Assembly: GCA_002428905.1 (NCBI GenBank)
Contig: DIYD01000142.1
Coordinates: forward strand, 1-16,838
Direction: 5' to 3'
Length of the DNA stretch: 16,838 nucleotides
Source of the DNA: Bacteroidetes bacterium UBA6063
GTDB taxonomy: Bacteria > Bacteroidota > Bacteroidia > NS11-12g > UBA9320
Positions 1 to 10,000 of this stretch are shown here, one piece after another. Positions within the stretch are counted from its first letter, which is position 1; the number at the start of each line of letters is the position of its first letter. Under the pieces are notes generated by a model, which worked only from the letters and a program-made list of their open reading frames with translations, was not told the DNA's origin and ran no database searches. A program made the translations under genes and the position numbers.

Positions 1-774
1 TGCCGTAAAGAAGTTAGAGGAGCTCAATTATCAGGCTTTGCATCGGTAACAACCGACAAGGTTACTGGCGTTCAGGGAGCAGGCTTCGCCAATTACAGCC
101 ATGGTTTACAAGGTCTTCAGGCGGCTGGTTTTGCCAACGTGAATACCGATACAATGAAAGGAAATCAAATCGCTGGATTTGTGAACGTAAGTACCCGACC
201 AACCGAGGGTGCGCAAATTGCTGGATTTATTAATGTAGCAACCAAGATCAAAGGAGGGCAACTTGGGTTTATCAATTATGCCGATAGCCTTGATGGTGTT
301 TCGGTAGGTTTCTTCAGCTATGCTAAAAATGGTTATCATCAGTTTGAATTAAGCGGAGATGAAACCTTTCAAACACAGATAGGCTTTAGAACAGGTACCA
401 ATCATTTCTACAATCAATTCTTTGCAGGGGCGCACTGGAGTGAGGAAAACCCGGTTTGGGCCTTCGGTTACGGAGTTGGTACACGCAAGGAGTTAAGTAA
501 AGGTTTTGCCCTGAGCTTAGACGCGATTTCGTATTCCGTATTGCCGGAGAATTTCCAAAACGCCCATTGGGAGTCGTTGAATAAATTGAAACTATCGCTT
601 TCGAAAACGCTCGGTTACGGTATTGACGTTTTTGCCGGTGCATCGTATAACATATGGGTGTCGGATGTGGCTAACCCGCAACGCGACTATCTGCCTTCAG
701 CAAAATACGGTGGAGAGAATGGTTCAACACATTGGATCATGTATCCAGGGTTTCAATTTGGTTTCAGAATCTAG
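1..774 (+). CDS. Surface repeat protein, LA_2272-like (5' end outside window)
   Basis: The reading frame is open from the first base to a TAG at 772-774, so the gene starts upstream of the window and only its last 257 residues are visible. Residues about 6-107 are built from roughly seven degenerate repeats of 14-17 residues with the core G-x-Q-x-A-G-F-x-N (for example GAQIAGFINVATK and GNQIAGFVNVSTR). A non-repetitive domain rich in aromatic residues and glycine follows and ends in FQFGFRI, which looks like outer-membrane or cell-surface beta structure. This pattern matches what I know as the LA_2272-type surface repeat family, common in Bacteroidota and Leptospira; its biochemical role is unknown to me. 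It lies 47 bp upstream of a TonB-dependent receptor with no terminator between, so the two are likely co-transcribed. An ATG at 139 lies inside the repeats and is not the start. Family assignment is by motif only. Confidence 0.75.
   Translation, partial: CRKEVRGAQLSGFASVTTDKVTGVQGAGFANYSHGLQGLQAAGFANVNTDTMKGNQIAGFVNVSTRPTEGAQIAGFINVATKIKGGQLGFINYADSLDGVSVGFFSYAKNGYHQFELSGDETFQTQIGFRTGTNHFYNQFFAGAHWSEENPVWAFGYGVGTRKELSKGFALSLDAISYSVLPENFQNAHWESLNKLKLSLSKTLGYGIDVFAGASYNIWVSDVANPQRDYLPSAKYGGENGSTHWIMYPGFQFGFRI
16..321 (+). repeat. Degenerate coding repeats (G-x-Q-x-A-G-F-x-N units)
   Basis: About seven tandem protein repeats of 14-17 residues encode the N-terminal visible part of the surface protein. 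The glycine-x-glutamine and AGF/GF positions are the best kept. The last two units (GGQLGFINYADS and GVSVGFFSYAKN) are shorter and lose the alanine. The repeats are clear in protein but diverged in DNA, so recent slippage is unlikely. More units probably lie upstream of the window. Confidence 0.7.
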
Positions 775-821
775 TCGGTTAAAGGCCAGAAGTATAGCAT
801 AAAACACAAAAAATAATCACA

Positions 822-3179
822 ATGAAAACAAGACTGAACATCCTGTTAATGACACTGTTATGCCTAAATGTAAGTTGGGTAACAGCGCAGGAATTTACAC
901 AAACCGTACGCGGAGTGGTTCTCGATAAAGACATCCAGACGCCGCTTGAAGGAGCGCATGTTGTTGTACTAAATACCGAACCCGAAATCAATGCAATAAC
1001 CGATGAAAATGGTCAATTTAAGTTGGCTGGCGTGCCCATTGGAAGAATCGATATAAAGGTGTTTTATGTGGGCTATGAAGAAAAAACGATTCCAAATGTA
1101 TTGGTAGGTTCGGGTAAGGAAGTGGTTTTAACCATTGCAATTACGGAATCGGTTTCCACGCTTAAACATACAGTGATCAATGCTAAACGCAATCGAAATA
1201 CGAAGGTGTTAAACGATATGGTAGTGGCGAGTGCACGTTCATTCACCGTGGAGCAAACCAAGCGTTACGCCGGAGCCATTGACGATCCCGCTCGAATGGT
1301 ATCTGCGTTTGCAGGTGTGAATGGAAACGCAGAGGGTAACAACGATATCGTGGTACGAGGCAACTCCTCAAAAGGGGTGCTTTGGCGACTCGAAGGTATT
1401 GAGATACCGAACCCGAACCACTTTGCGGGAGAAGGTGCTACTGGTGGACCGATTAATGCATTAAACGGCTCTATGTTAGGCAATTCCGACTTCTACTCCG
1501 GCGCGTTTTCCGCAGATTATGGGAATGCCTTATCCGGCGTGTTCGATATGCATTTGCGTAAAGGGAACAACCAAAAAAGGGAATATTCGGCTACAGCCAG
1601 TATACTTGGAACCGATGTGACACTGGAAGGTCCGTTCAAACAAGGCTATCGCGGTTCGTATTTGGTGAACTACCGTTATTCTACTCTTGCCATGTTGGAT
1701 GACGCAGGCATTGTCGATTTTGGTGGTGTACCCAAGTATCAGGACGGCTCGTTTAAGATTCATCTGCCGGCAGGCGAGAAACACACGTTTGCATTGTTCG
1801 GGCTTGGTGGATTAAGTAGTATCGATCAATTGTCGACCAGTGAAGAAGATGAAGAAAAAGTGCTTTCAAGTGGTAAAATGAAAGCCAAATTGGGTGTGGC
1901 GGGTCTTTCACATACGTACCTTATTAATAAGAAAACCTATCTGAAAACCACACTTTTCGGTACGGGAACCGTGATGGAGAATACCTATAACATCCCCAAT
2001 GATGCGTCGGAACTATATACGGTAAATCGTTCCGAGTTTACCAAAACCAATTTAGCCGCACAGACGGTTCTGCGGTACAAGTTAAATGCTAAAAATACGT
2101 TTAAAACCGGGTTAATCTTGAATCGCATGGGGTATGCTATGAAAGACGACTACTGGAGTTTCCAAACCGACCGTTTGGAGCCGCGATTGGATGAGACAGG
2201 TACTGCAAATCGCGTACAGGGGTTCGTGAACTGGAAGCACAGAATGACAGCCGATCTCACTATGGTTGCCGGGATGCACTATCTGCGATTTATGTACAAC
2301 GACAATCACTCCTTTGAGCCAAGACTGGCATTCAGGTGGCAACAGAACAAAAGACAGGCATTTTCACTGGGAACAGGGATTCACAGCAGATTGGAAAGCA
2401 TTGCAACCTATATTGCACAACAACAGCAAATGGACGGAAGTTTTATTCAGCACAATGGCGATATAGATTTGTCGAAAGCGGCTCATATTGTGTTGGGTTA
2501 CGATCGACAGCTCACCCGATACACCAACCTAAAAGTGGAAACGTATTATCAGCATCTGTATGACGTTCCGGTTGAAGACAAGGAAGGAAGTTCATACTCG
2601 TATCTGAACTCTTCCGGATGGTTCACCACACGCAATTTGGTGAACGAGGGGAAGGGCCGAAACTATGGTGTGGAATTTACCCTGGAGCGATCGTTTGAAC
2701 GTAACTTCTATTACATGAGTACTGTTTCCCTGTATAAATCGCAGTACACGGCTATGGACGGAATTGAGCGTAGTACCGCATTTGATGGCAATTACGTGGT
2801 AAACTTCTTAGGTGGAAAAGAGTTTGCCATCGGTAAACCGGAAAAGAAAAAAGTACTGTTTGTCAATGCTAAAATGGCGTTGATTGGAGGATCAAGATAT
2901 ACGCCAATATTGCTGGCAGAATCTGTTGACCTTGGCGATGAAATACGGGATGAGCAGAATCCGTTTTCAATGAAAGGCGACGACGTATTCAAATTGGATC
3001 TGGCCATTGGTATTCGCCGAAACAGAGTAAAAACCACCACGGAACTCAAGTTGGATATACAAAACGTAAGCAATAATTCGGCTCGGGTAAACGAATATTA
3101 CGATCATGCTACAGAATCGATTGTGTATGGAAACCAGTTACCGTTACTGCCGGTTTTAAGTTACAAAGTGAATTTCTAA
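822..3179 (+). CDS. TonB-dependent outer-membrane receptor with carboxypeptidase-regulatory-like domain
   Basis: This 785-residue protein begins with a Sec signal peptide (residues 1-23, ending VTAQ). Next comes a carboxypeptidase-regulatory-like beta-sandwich (about 28-110) with the usual 'VRGVVLDKD...PLEGAHVVV...TDENGQFKLAGVP' pattern. A TonB plug domain (about 130-240) carries the IVVRGN motif (Arg179) and LEGIEIPNPNHFA. The rest reads as a 22-strand-type barrel and ends in an aromatic residue (KVNF), as outer-membrane barrels do. Length is normal for the family. It probably imports a substrate across the outer membrane using TonB/ExbBD energy, but nothing visible identifies the ligand, and no SusD-like lipoprotein follows. 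The start at 822 follows an A-rich leader without Shine-Dalgarno, typical of this phylum. Transcription probably continues from the surface repeat gene upstream. An alternative is a non-transporting signalling receptor. Confidence 0.9.
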   Translation: MKTRLNILLMTLLCLNVSWVTAQEFTQTVRGVVLDKDIQTPLEGAHVVVLNTEPEINAITDENGQFKLAGVPIGRIDIKVFYVGYEEKTIPNVLVGSGKEVVLTIAITESVSTLKHTVINAKRNRNTKVLNDMVVASARSFTVEQTKRYAGAIDDPARMVSAFAGVNGNAEGNNDIVVRGNSSKGVLWRLEGIEIPNPNHFAGEGATGGPINALNGSMLGNSDFYSGAFSADYGNALSGVFDMHLRKGNNQKREYSATASILGTDVTLEGPFKQGYRGSYLVNYRYSTLAMLDDAGIVDFGGVPKYQDGSFKIHLPAGEKHTFALFGLGGLSSIDQLSTSEEDEEKVLSSGKMKAKLGVAGLSHTYLINKKTYLKTTLFGTGTVMENTYNIPNDASELYTVNRSEFTKTNLAAQTVLRYKLNAKNTFKTGLILNRMGYAMKDDYWSFQTDRLEPRLDETGTANRVQGFVNWKHRMTADLTMVAGMHYLRFMYNDNHSFEPRLAFRWQQNKRQAFSLGTGIHSRLESIATYIAQQQQMDGSFIQHNGDIDLSKAAHIVLGYDRQLTRYTNLKVETYYQHLYDVPVEDKEGSSYSYLNSSGWFTTRNLVNEGKGRNYGVEFTLERSFERNFYYMSTVSLYKSQYTAMDGIERSTAFDGNYVVNFLGGKEFAIGKPEKKKVLFVNAKMALIGGSRYTPILLAESVDLGDEIRDEQNPFSMKGDDVFKLDLAIGIRRNRVKTTTELKLDIQNVSNNSARVNEYYDHATESIVYGNQLPLLPVLSYKVNF

Positions 3180-3253
3180 CGACGTCTAATGTCTAAAAAG
3201 CGACGTTAAGTCATATCGCAAATACGGAAATAAAGGAATTGGGTTGGAATTCA

Positions 3254-3261
3254 TATTTTTG
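3254..3261 (+). promoter_or_regulatory. Candidate Bacteroidota -7 box (TATTTTTG) before the LytS-type kinase
   Basis: TATTTTTG fits the TAnnTTTG -7 consensus of the primary sigma factor of this phylum. It lies 24 bp before the TTG start, which would leave a very short leader. A properly spaced TTTG -33 box about 19-21 bp upstream is not visible (the nearest TTG elements are too close), so this is a weak call. Confidence 0.3.
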
Positions 3262-3284
3262 ATTATAGCCCAATTTCATATTTC

Positions 3285-6095
3285 TTGAAAAGAATTTACC
3301 TCCTTGTAGTTGTTGCCCTATTGGGGTTTTTACCCAGGGTTCAGGCAAAAACGGTCATTGCCCACTATACGGTTGAAGATGGTTTACCCAGCTCGGAGGT
3401 TTATTACATCTACCAGGACATAGATGGTTACATCTGGTTTTGCACCGACCGGGGAATATCTCGATTTGACGGCTACAATTTTACCAATTACACCCTTCGT
3501 GACGGGTTAAGTTGTGCAACAAACTTTCGCATTTATGAAGATCGCCAATCCAACCTTTGGTTTACAGGTTTTGATGGTAGCCTGACTATTTGGGATTATC
3601 AGAAGAAAAAGTTTAGGGCATTTGAGCACAATACGCAGCTCCAAAATGATCTGGGAGTATACAACTGGGTGCATACCATTTTCTTTAAAGATTCCACCAT
3701 GGAGTTTCACGACTTCGCGGGTAATAAAACGTTTGTTTACGATACTCAAGAAGGTGCGATTAACTTTCAGCGAATTGATGAGGTGCAAAGTAGAGAACTT
3801 CCGCAGAGCATTTTACAGGACTATGATCGAACCCGATTGGTACGTGTTAGCCGGTATTCACGCCCTTATGTAATACCCATCGATTACAGTAAAGATTCGA
3901 TGGCTGGCTGGAATATGGCTGAGCTTTCCAGAGTCATGAAGCAGTACCACACCACAGATGACTTAAGCGATATTCGTCAACTTGATGGCCGGTTGTATTT
4001 TTCTTCGGGCCGAGGTTTAGAGGTGTATGAACAAGGGGTTAAAGTCAACACCATGTTCGAGGACTACGGTGTGTCGTGTGTCATGGTTGACCACGAGAAT
4101 TATCTGTGGGTGAGCACCACCAGTAACGGAGTTTTCGTTACTACGCGTAACGCTGTTGAGAATTTGGAGTTAGGTGTTCCGTTTGAGCGGGGAGAGAAAA
4201 TAACGGTATTAGACCTGTTTCAGGATGAACCGGTTTATGGCACCAATACCGGCCGTTTGATTGGATCTTTGTCGGGAAACATCCTATCTGCTGCTACAGA
4301 TCGGTTCGACATCTATTCGATAAAAAAAAGAAACGAAGACCTGTATATATCGGGTGGGTTAAAAATCACTTCCACAGGTGTTGAGAAGGTAATTTCAAGT
4401 GGAATCATAGATTACATCACGTTGCCCGTAAACGACACACTGATTCTGGAAACCGGATCCAACAAATATCAGTTTTCCAGCCTCAACGGAGGAACAATTT
4501 CCCATCATGTCAATTTTAGAGTTCTGGATGCAGCGAATCTCGACTCGGCGACTGTGCTGATCAGTAATATGCACAACATTTATAAGATTACTCTGCACCA
4601 TATTGAACCAGCACCATGGCTAAATAACCCGAAGCTAAAGATTGAACAGGTACGAAAAATAAAAGTAGGGGAACAACTGGTACTGCTTTCAACCGCCGGA
4701 ACCGGGCTTTACGTTTGCGATAAACAAGGCAGGATTAAGGCAAATATTGACCGGTCGAAAGGACTGGCCTCGGATATGGTCAACAGTTGTGTTCTTGACG
4801 AATCACGAAGTCGGATGTGGTGTGCCACCAATTTAGGGGTGAGTATGATCGATTATGTACTGGTGGCCGATAGTTTTCAAGTCGTTAACATTACCAATCT
4901 GAACCGTTCACATGGTCTCTCGTCTACCTACTGCATCGACCTTGCATTGGGTAAAGACATGTTATGGGTGGCAAGTAATACGGGCATTACGGGCATTGCA
5001 CTTAAATACAGTCATACGGATGTGTGTTCTCCGAATGTAGTATTGGAGGAGTTTTTGTGTAATGGCGAAGTGTTGGTGGGCAACAATCACAATCTAACCT
5101 ATAAGCAAAACGACATTCAATTGGCGTTTAGTGGGTTTTCTTTACAGCGGCCGGTTAATGCGTATTTTTATCGCTACAGACTGGTTTCGGACGCTTCTGA
5201 TTCTACCTGGAGTTCAACAAATCAACGCAGGATTAGCTATGTGAACCTATCACCAGGCGAGTATACGTTTGAAGTACAATCCAGGATTCAGAATGGTGAT
5301 TGGGCGGCAAGCAAATTAGTGAACTTTACCATTGAACCCTTTATACTAAATCGATGGTCGGTGCGGTGGGTGCTTATTGCCATAATTGTTGCTGCGGTGG
5401 GGTTGTTGATACGCAGGCGATATACCCAAATCATTGCAGAGAATAAGAGGGAATTGGAGTTCAGTACCATGCAAATGAAGGTGAATCAGTCGGAGCTCGA
5501 TTCACTGCGTGGGCAAATGAATCCACATTTTATTTTTAATGCCTTAAAGTCGATCCAGAAGTTTATTCTAACGGGCGATAAGACTCAGGCAAACAGGTTG
5601 CTTACCCGATTTGCGAAGCTAATTCGTTCATCGCTGGAATTCTCCCGAAAAGACTTTATTCCACTGGATCAGGAGATCGATTTTCTTACCAACTATCTGG
5701 AAATCGAGATTCAGCGCACCCCGAACCGGTTCTCGTATGAGATTAATGTCGAGACGAGCAATTTAGATGATGTGTCTATTCCATCGCTGATGCTGCAGCC
5801 CATATGCGAAAACGCCATAAAACATGCGTTTGTAGAAGCGAAAGGGAAACTGTATATCGCTATTCGAAAGCTTGAAAAGGGCTTATTAGAGGTTATTATC
5901 GAGGACAACGGAGTGGGGTACTTTAATCGAAAATCAACCCGACCCAAACATCAAAACTCGCTTGGGTTGGAAATCATAAAATCGCGTTTAACCTTGTTGG
6001 GAGAACAAGGGTTTAAAGGCCGGTTGGAAATAGAACCTGTCGATGCAAAAACCAAAAAAGGAACCAGGGTTAAACTTCAATTACCATATCAATAG
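3285..6095 (+). CDS. Propeller-Y_Y_Y-LytS-type sensor histidine kinase
   Basis: This 936-residue membrane sensor has a signal peptide (1-21, ending VQA), then a large extracytoplasmic region of two-component propeller repeats, recognisable by blades such as GYIWFCTDRGISRFDG, ENYLWVSTTSNGVF and DMLWVASNTGITG. A Y_Y_Y domain (about 604-687) includes YFYRYRL and LSPGEYTFEVQS. One transmembrane helix lies at about 695-713, then a short coiled coil and a His_kinase (LytS-type) domain with phospho-acceptor His748 in QMNPHFIFNAL. The ATPase domain has Asn843 in CENAIKHAF, Asp874 in EDNGVGY and a SLGLEIIKSRL G2 box. It probably senses an extracellular or periplasmic signal and phosphorylates the LytTR regulator starting 4 bp downstream. 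The start is a TTG at 3285: no in-frame ATG or GTG occurs between it and the TAA at 3231, and the signal peptide begins right there. The ligand is unknown. Confidence 0.93.
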   Translation: MKRIYLLVVVALLGFLPRVQAKTVIAHYTVEDGLPSSEVYYIYQDIDGYIWFCTDRGISRFDGYNFTNYTLRDGLSCATNFRIYEDRQSNLWFTGFDGSLTIWDYQKKKFRAFEHNTQLQNDLGVYNWVHTIFFKDSTMEFHDFAGNKTFVYDTQEGAINFQRIDEVQSRELPQSILQDYDRTRLVRVSRYSRPYVIPIDYSKDSMAGWNMAELSRVMKQYHTTDDLSDIRQLDGRLYFSSGRGLEVYEQGVKVNTMFEDYGVSCVMVDHENYLWVSTTSNGVFVTTRNAVENLELGVPFERGEKITVLDLFQDEPVYGTNTGRLIGSLSGNILSAATDRFDIYSIKKRNEDLYISGGLKITSTGVEKVISSGIIDYITLPVNDTLILETGSNKYQFSSLNGGTISHHVNFRVLDAANLDSATVLISNMHNIYKITLHHIEPAPWLNNPKLKIEQVRKIKVGEQLVLLSTAGTGLYVCDKQGRIKANIDRSKGLASDMVNSCVLDESRSRMWCATNLGVSMIDYVLVADSFQVVNITNLNRSHGLSSTYCIDLALGKDMLWVASNTGITGIALKYSHTDVCSPNVVLEEFLCNGEVLVGNNHNLTYKQNDIQLAFSGFSLQRPVNAYFYRYRLVSDASDSTWSSTNQRRISYVNLSPGEYTFEVQSRIQNGDWAASKLVNFTIEPFILNRWSVRWVLIAIIVAAVGLLIRRRYTQIIAENKRELEFSTMQMKVNQSELDSLRGQMNPHFIFNALKSIQKFILTGDKTQANRLLTRFAKLIRSSLEFSRKDFIPLDQEIDFLTNYLEIEIQRTPNRFSYEINVETSNLDDVSIPSLMLQPICENAIKHAFVEAKGKLYIAIRKLEKGLLEVIIEDNGVGYFNRKSTRPKHQNSLGLEIIKSRLTLLGEQGFKGRLEIEPVDAKTKKGTRVKLQLPYQ

Positions 6096-6099
6096 ATCA

Positions 6100-6858
6100 A
6101 TGAAAAAACTAAGAGCCATAATTGTAGACGACGAACAAGACGGAATAGAGGTGTTACAACTTATGTTGGCCGACACACCAACCCAGGTTAATGTTGTCGA
6201 TACCTGTAACTCCGCTAACCAGGCCATCGAATCCATACAAAAGCACCGCCCAGATGTAGTTTTCCTCGACATAGAAATGCCAGGAAAAGATGGGTTTGAA
6301 GTGCTCAAGGCCTTTCCAGAAGCTGATTTCAAAGTGGTGATCGTCACGGGTTACGATCAATATGCCATGAAAGCCATTAAATTTCTTGCGATGGATTATT
6401 TGTTGAAACCGTTTGACGAGGCGGAATTGGCGTCAGCGGTGCGGAAGGTAGAGGAAGCCTTAGAGCAGCAGGACAATCGTTTGGCTCAATTTGCTCAATT
6501 TTTAGAGCAGGATGAAACGCAGATGGAGAAGATTGTTATTCCCTCAAGCAAAGGGTTTAGAACGGTGGAATTGAATGATATTGCCTGTCTCGAATCCAAA
6601 TCAGGGAACTATTGCATCTTCCATTTGGCAGACGAAAGTGAAACCATGGTAGCCAAGCCGCTGTATTACTTTGAAGAACTATTGCCTCAGCCCAGATTCT
6701 TGCGAGTACATCGATCGAGAATGGTAAATCTAGACCAGGTGTCTTCGTACGACAGCAAAACCGGGGAACTTACGATGGCATCAGGCCGGGTCGTAGAAGT
6801 TTCTGTTCGACGACGATCGGAGTTTAACGCGACGTTTCGTTCCTATTTTCACGGTTAA
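6100..6858 (+). CDS. LytTR-family response regulator
   Basis: This 252-residue regulator has an N-terminal receiver domain with acidic pocket Asp10/Asp11, phospho-acceptor Asp57 (VVFLDIEMPG), Thr83 and Lys103 (LLKPF). A short Gln/Glu-rich linker follows, then a LytTR DNA-binding domain (about 145-250) with KGFRTVELNDIACLES and FLRVHRSRMVNL. It is the cognate partner of the kinase ending 4 bp upstream. I chose ATG 6100 over the in-frame ATG at 6043, because 6043 lies inside the kinase gene and would add 19 residues before the canonical MKKLRAIIVDDE receiver start. LytTR proteins bind pairs of short direct repeats in promoters; the targets here are unknown, and the neighbouring T9SS cargo gene is only a guess. 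No strong terminator follows it. Confidence 0.93.
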   Translation: MKKLRAIIVDDEQDGIEVLQLMLADTPTQVNVVDTCNSANQAIESIQKHRPDVVFLDIEMPGKDGFEVLKAFPEADFKVVIVTGYDQYAMKAIKFLAMDYLLKPFDEAELASAVRKVEEALEQQDNRLAQFAQFLEQDETQMEKIVIPSSKGFRTVELNDIACLESKSGNYCIFHLADESETMVAKPLYYFEELLPQPRFLRVHRSRMVNLDQVSSYDSKTGELTMASGRVVEVSVRRRSEFNATFRSYFHG

Positions 6859-6954
6859 GACAAACTCTGCACATACAACGTCTGGCGAGTTTTTAGATAC
6901 GATTGCTCCTTAATACTGCACAGTTATTTCAATTTTCATAGGTTGAGCCGGTAA

Positions 6955-6968
6955 TTCACAGGTGTGAA
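6955..6968. promoter_or_regulatory. Short perfect inverted repeat before the T9SS cargo gene
   Basis: TTCACA-GG-TGTGAA is a perfect 6-bp inverted repeat with a 2-bp centre, 52 bp before the ATG of the 1322-residue gene. CGGTA at 6949-6953 and TACCG at 6975-6979 flank it and could extend a hairpin around an uneven internal loop. It could be an operator or leader hairpin. A repeat this short can occur by chance, so confidence is low. Confidence 0.25.
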
Positions 6969-7019
6969 GGCGGATACCGAAAAGCCACAACAGAGTAGGT
7001 AAACTCAAATAATTAAACA

Positions 7020-10000
7020 ATGAAAAAATACACCAGAACGCTGTGTCTTCTAACCATGCTTTTATCCACCCTGGTTGTTCAAGGGCAGCTTATCGAAAAC
7101 TTCAACGCAAGCGCAACGGTTCCGAGTAGCTGGTCTGCCTGGAACACTTTTTTAAGTATTAAAACGCCTTCTCATGATGGATCAAGATTTCTTAATATCA
7201 AGGACGGCTCTACTGTGAGTTATGCGAACCACGCTTTGGTATCTCCGATAATCATTAAGTCTGTAGAAGATAGATGTATTACCTTTATGGTCAAGGTAGT
7301 AAACACACTGGGCACGGGTAAGCCCTACTATCCAAAAATCAAATTAAGCTCTTCTACCTCAACCAGTTATAATCTCTATTTTCATTGGAATCGCCAAATT
7401 GATAGTGCTGATGGTTGGGTAGAACTCAAAGCACCACTTTGGTCCTGTGATGGAAATGCACCAAGCACAAGAGATGGATACTGGACAGATGCTTTTGGCC
7501 TTACAAACTTCACGTTCACAGCGTTCAAAGCATCCATGGCTCAAATTGATACCATCGGTTTTCCATCAGATATACCCGGTGCATTTGTAGGGTCTATCCA
7601 CACCGGGGAGGAGATCGGAATTGACGACATACAACTTGAAGTGTGCAAGACTTCCGTATCTCCTACGACGATTTCACTTAACAGCGGACAAGATGCGCAC
7701 CCATGCCAATACCCATACACAATTCCTACTAACGTTAGTACCGGATCAAACTCAACTTATATATGGTATAAGGATGGTGTTCCTGTTACGTCAGAGACAC
7801 AAGTTCCTGTTACTGCATTGCAGGTTACCGCAGACGGCGATTATGAGTTAAAGGTATTTGATCAAAATGGCTGCGAAGAACATCAGACGATTAATGTAAA
7901 GCGTTCCACAATGTTTGTGGATTTGGGACCATCGGTCGTTTCGTGCAATGATGACGTAGTACTCGAAAACATTAGCACTATACCCAGCAATGGGCCCTTT
8001 ACGTACCAATGGTATAAGGATTTAGTATTGATTCCTTCTGCACAAGGTGGGACGGCGGACCAGTTAACTATTTCTGGGCCAATGCCAACTGCCGTCTTAT
8101 ATTCCCTGGATGTCTGGGATGTAAATGGGTGTAAGGGCAGTAGCGACGTTAGCGTAATCATTCATGAGTTAGATGTAGAGATTACAGGCGACCTGGTTAA
8201 ATGCGATGATGACGTAACTGTGGTTGCAACTACTATGAGTACCTTGCCTAATACTTCTTATTCATGGTACAAAACTTCGGATGGTCCATCCGTTCAGGTC
8301 CCCAATTTTGTTGACCCGCTTCAAGACGTATCTACAGCAACTATTAGTGGCCCGGTTCCATCACCCGGAGACGAATACACACTTGTTGTAACCTCATATG
8401 ATATTAACTATCAATGTCAACATGAGTTGAAATTCGATGTTACCATAAATGAACTTGAAGTTAATATTCCGGATATAGTATCCTGTGCATTTCCATATAG
8501 GCTAGACCCAAAAGACTACATCAGTTATCCTGGTAATAAAGATGACCTGGAGTATGCGTGGATCCTACCCGGTGGGCAAACATCGAACGTTGGTGTTCAA
8601 TTGCTTAATCAGGCCTTATTAGTCACAGAAACATACACCTTGACTGTAACAGATCCAGATGGACTGTGTTCGGAAACAGTGACATTTAAGGCAACACATA
8701 ATTGTGACGACTGCCTGGAGCCTTCAAATGGTTCGTTCATATATCAAAAGCGGGTTTACTCAGACGACCTGGATTTGATGCCAAGAAGTTCACATATGTA
8801 CCAAAATCAAGTGTACACAATTGGTGAAGTGCAGTATGATTCTGGAATGTTCATAACAGTAAGAGACATTTACGGCAACTTTATAGATGGGTGGGAATAC
8901 CATAATGATTTGGGGAACATTTTAACAAAAGACATTTGGGTAGATGCTACGGGTATATATTTCATTGGAAATATGTCTGATGCACCAATTGCTCACACAG
9001 CATTGGATCTGGATAGACACGAAACTCCACACATTCAAAACAAAAAAGGTAATGCTATACTAGGTAAATGTGACCTTAACGGCAACCTCCTTTGGATTAA
9101 GCATAAGCGCAATTTGCCGATTAGTGGTTACATAGATTACTATAACGCATTTGCTCCAACGTATAATGAGCAGAACATACTTGACGGATTTATGATCACA
9201 GGAGCTAAACATAAGATTGTACATAATCAGTATGAATACACGACTCCAATAGCATATCGAGTTGATGTCAATGGTGAAGAAGTGTTCTACAAAGAGCTGG
9301 ATGTACCTATAAACTGTCCGAGTTGCTTAGGTCATCGGGAACTTGGAATTGGGCTAGACATTTCAAAATCATTTACGGTTGGAGCATACGAAAATGCATA
9401 TGCAATTTTAGTGTGCACTCGGGAATTTCTGGGTCAACCACACCCGGATACTAAGTTTGATGGTTTTTCTTACATTTTAATAGACAAAAGTGGTAATGTT
9501 TACAGCCAATCTCTAAGTCCAACGTACTGGGATAAGACAGATGGTGTTGCAAAGCCCAACAAAATATTAGTTTTCGAGGATCTTCAAACATCAACACCTA
9601 AAATAATTATTTCTGGTACGTCAAACTCGGATGGCTTCATGATGGTCTCCGATGATAACTATACGATTCTAAATAAGCATTACTACACGAATACTTATGG
9701 ATTCGTGGATGCCAAACTGGTGGGGAATGGCGTACTCTTAATGGACAAGCAGTTATGGTTAGAAGTTACTTTAACAGGGTCGGTGCAGAGGCAATCGCCA
9801 TATGAGCTATTTAATCAGGTCCCGCATCCGTATTATCATTACAACCTTTGCCCACGAGGACATCAGATAATAATAACACCATCAGGAGACTATATGGGAA
9901 TAATGGCCTGGGAAAACGCACCTGTACAGTTTGTTCTTGATGATGATTTAAACGGAAGGTGTGCAGATGCTTCGACTTCTCTATGCGTACCTACTGAATT

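Noticed and set aside
139..141. ATG as start of the surface repeat protein
   Set aside because: The same frame is open to base 1 and encodes matching repeats upstream of this ATG.
2266..2563. Overlapping + strand ORFs inside the TonB-dependent receptor
   Set aside because: They lie out of frame within a continuous, well-supported receptor gene and their translations show no recognisable domain.
6043..6099. Earlier in-frame ATG for the LytTR regulator
   Set aside because: It lies inside the kinase gene and adds a non-domain extension; the receiver domain begins cleanly at ATG 6100.
6862..6892. Possible terminator after the LytTR regulator (AAACTC...GAGTTT)
   Set aside because: Only 6 AT-rich pairs around a 19-nt loop; too weak to call.
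6898..6905. TACGATTG as a -7 box for the gene at 7020
   Set aside because: One mismatch to TAnnTTTG and no properly spaced -33 element.
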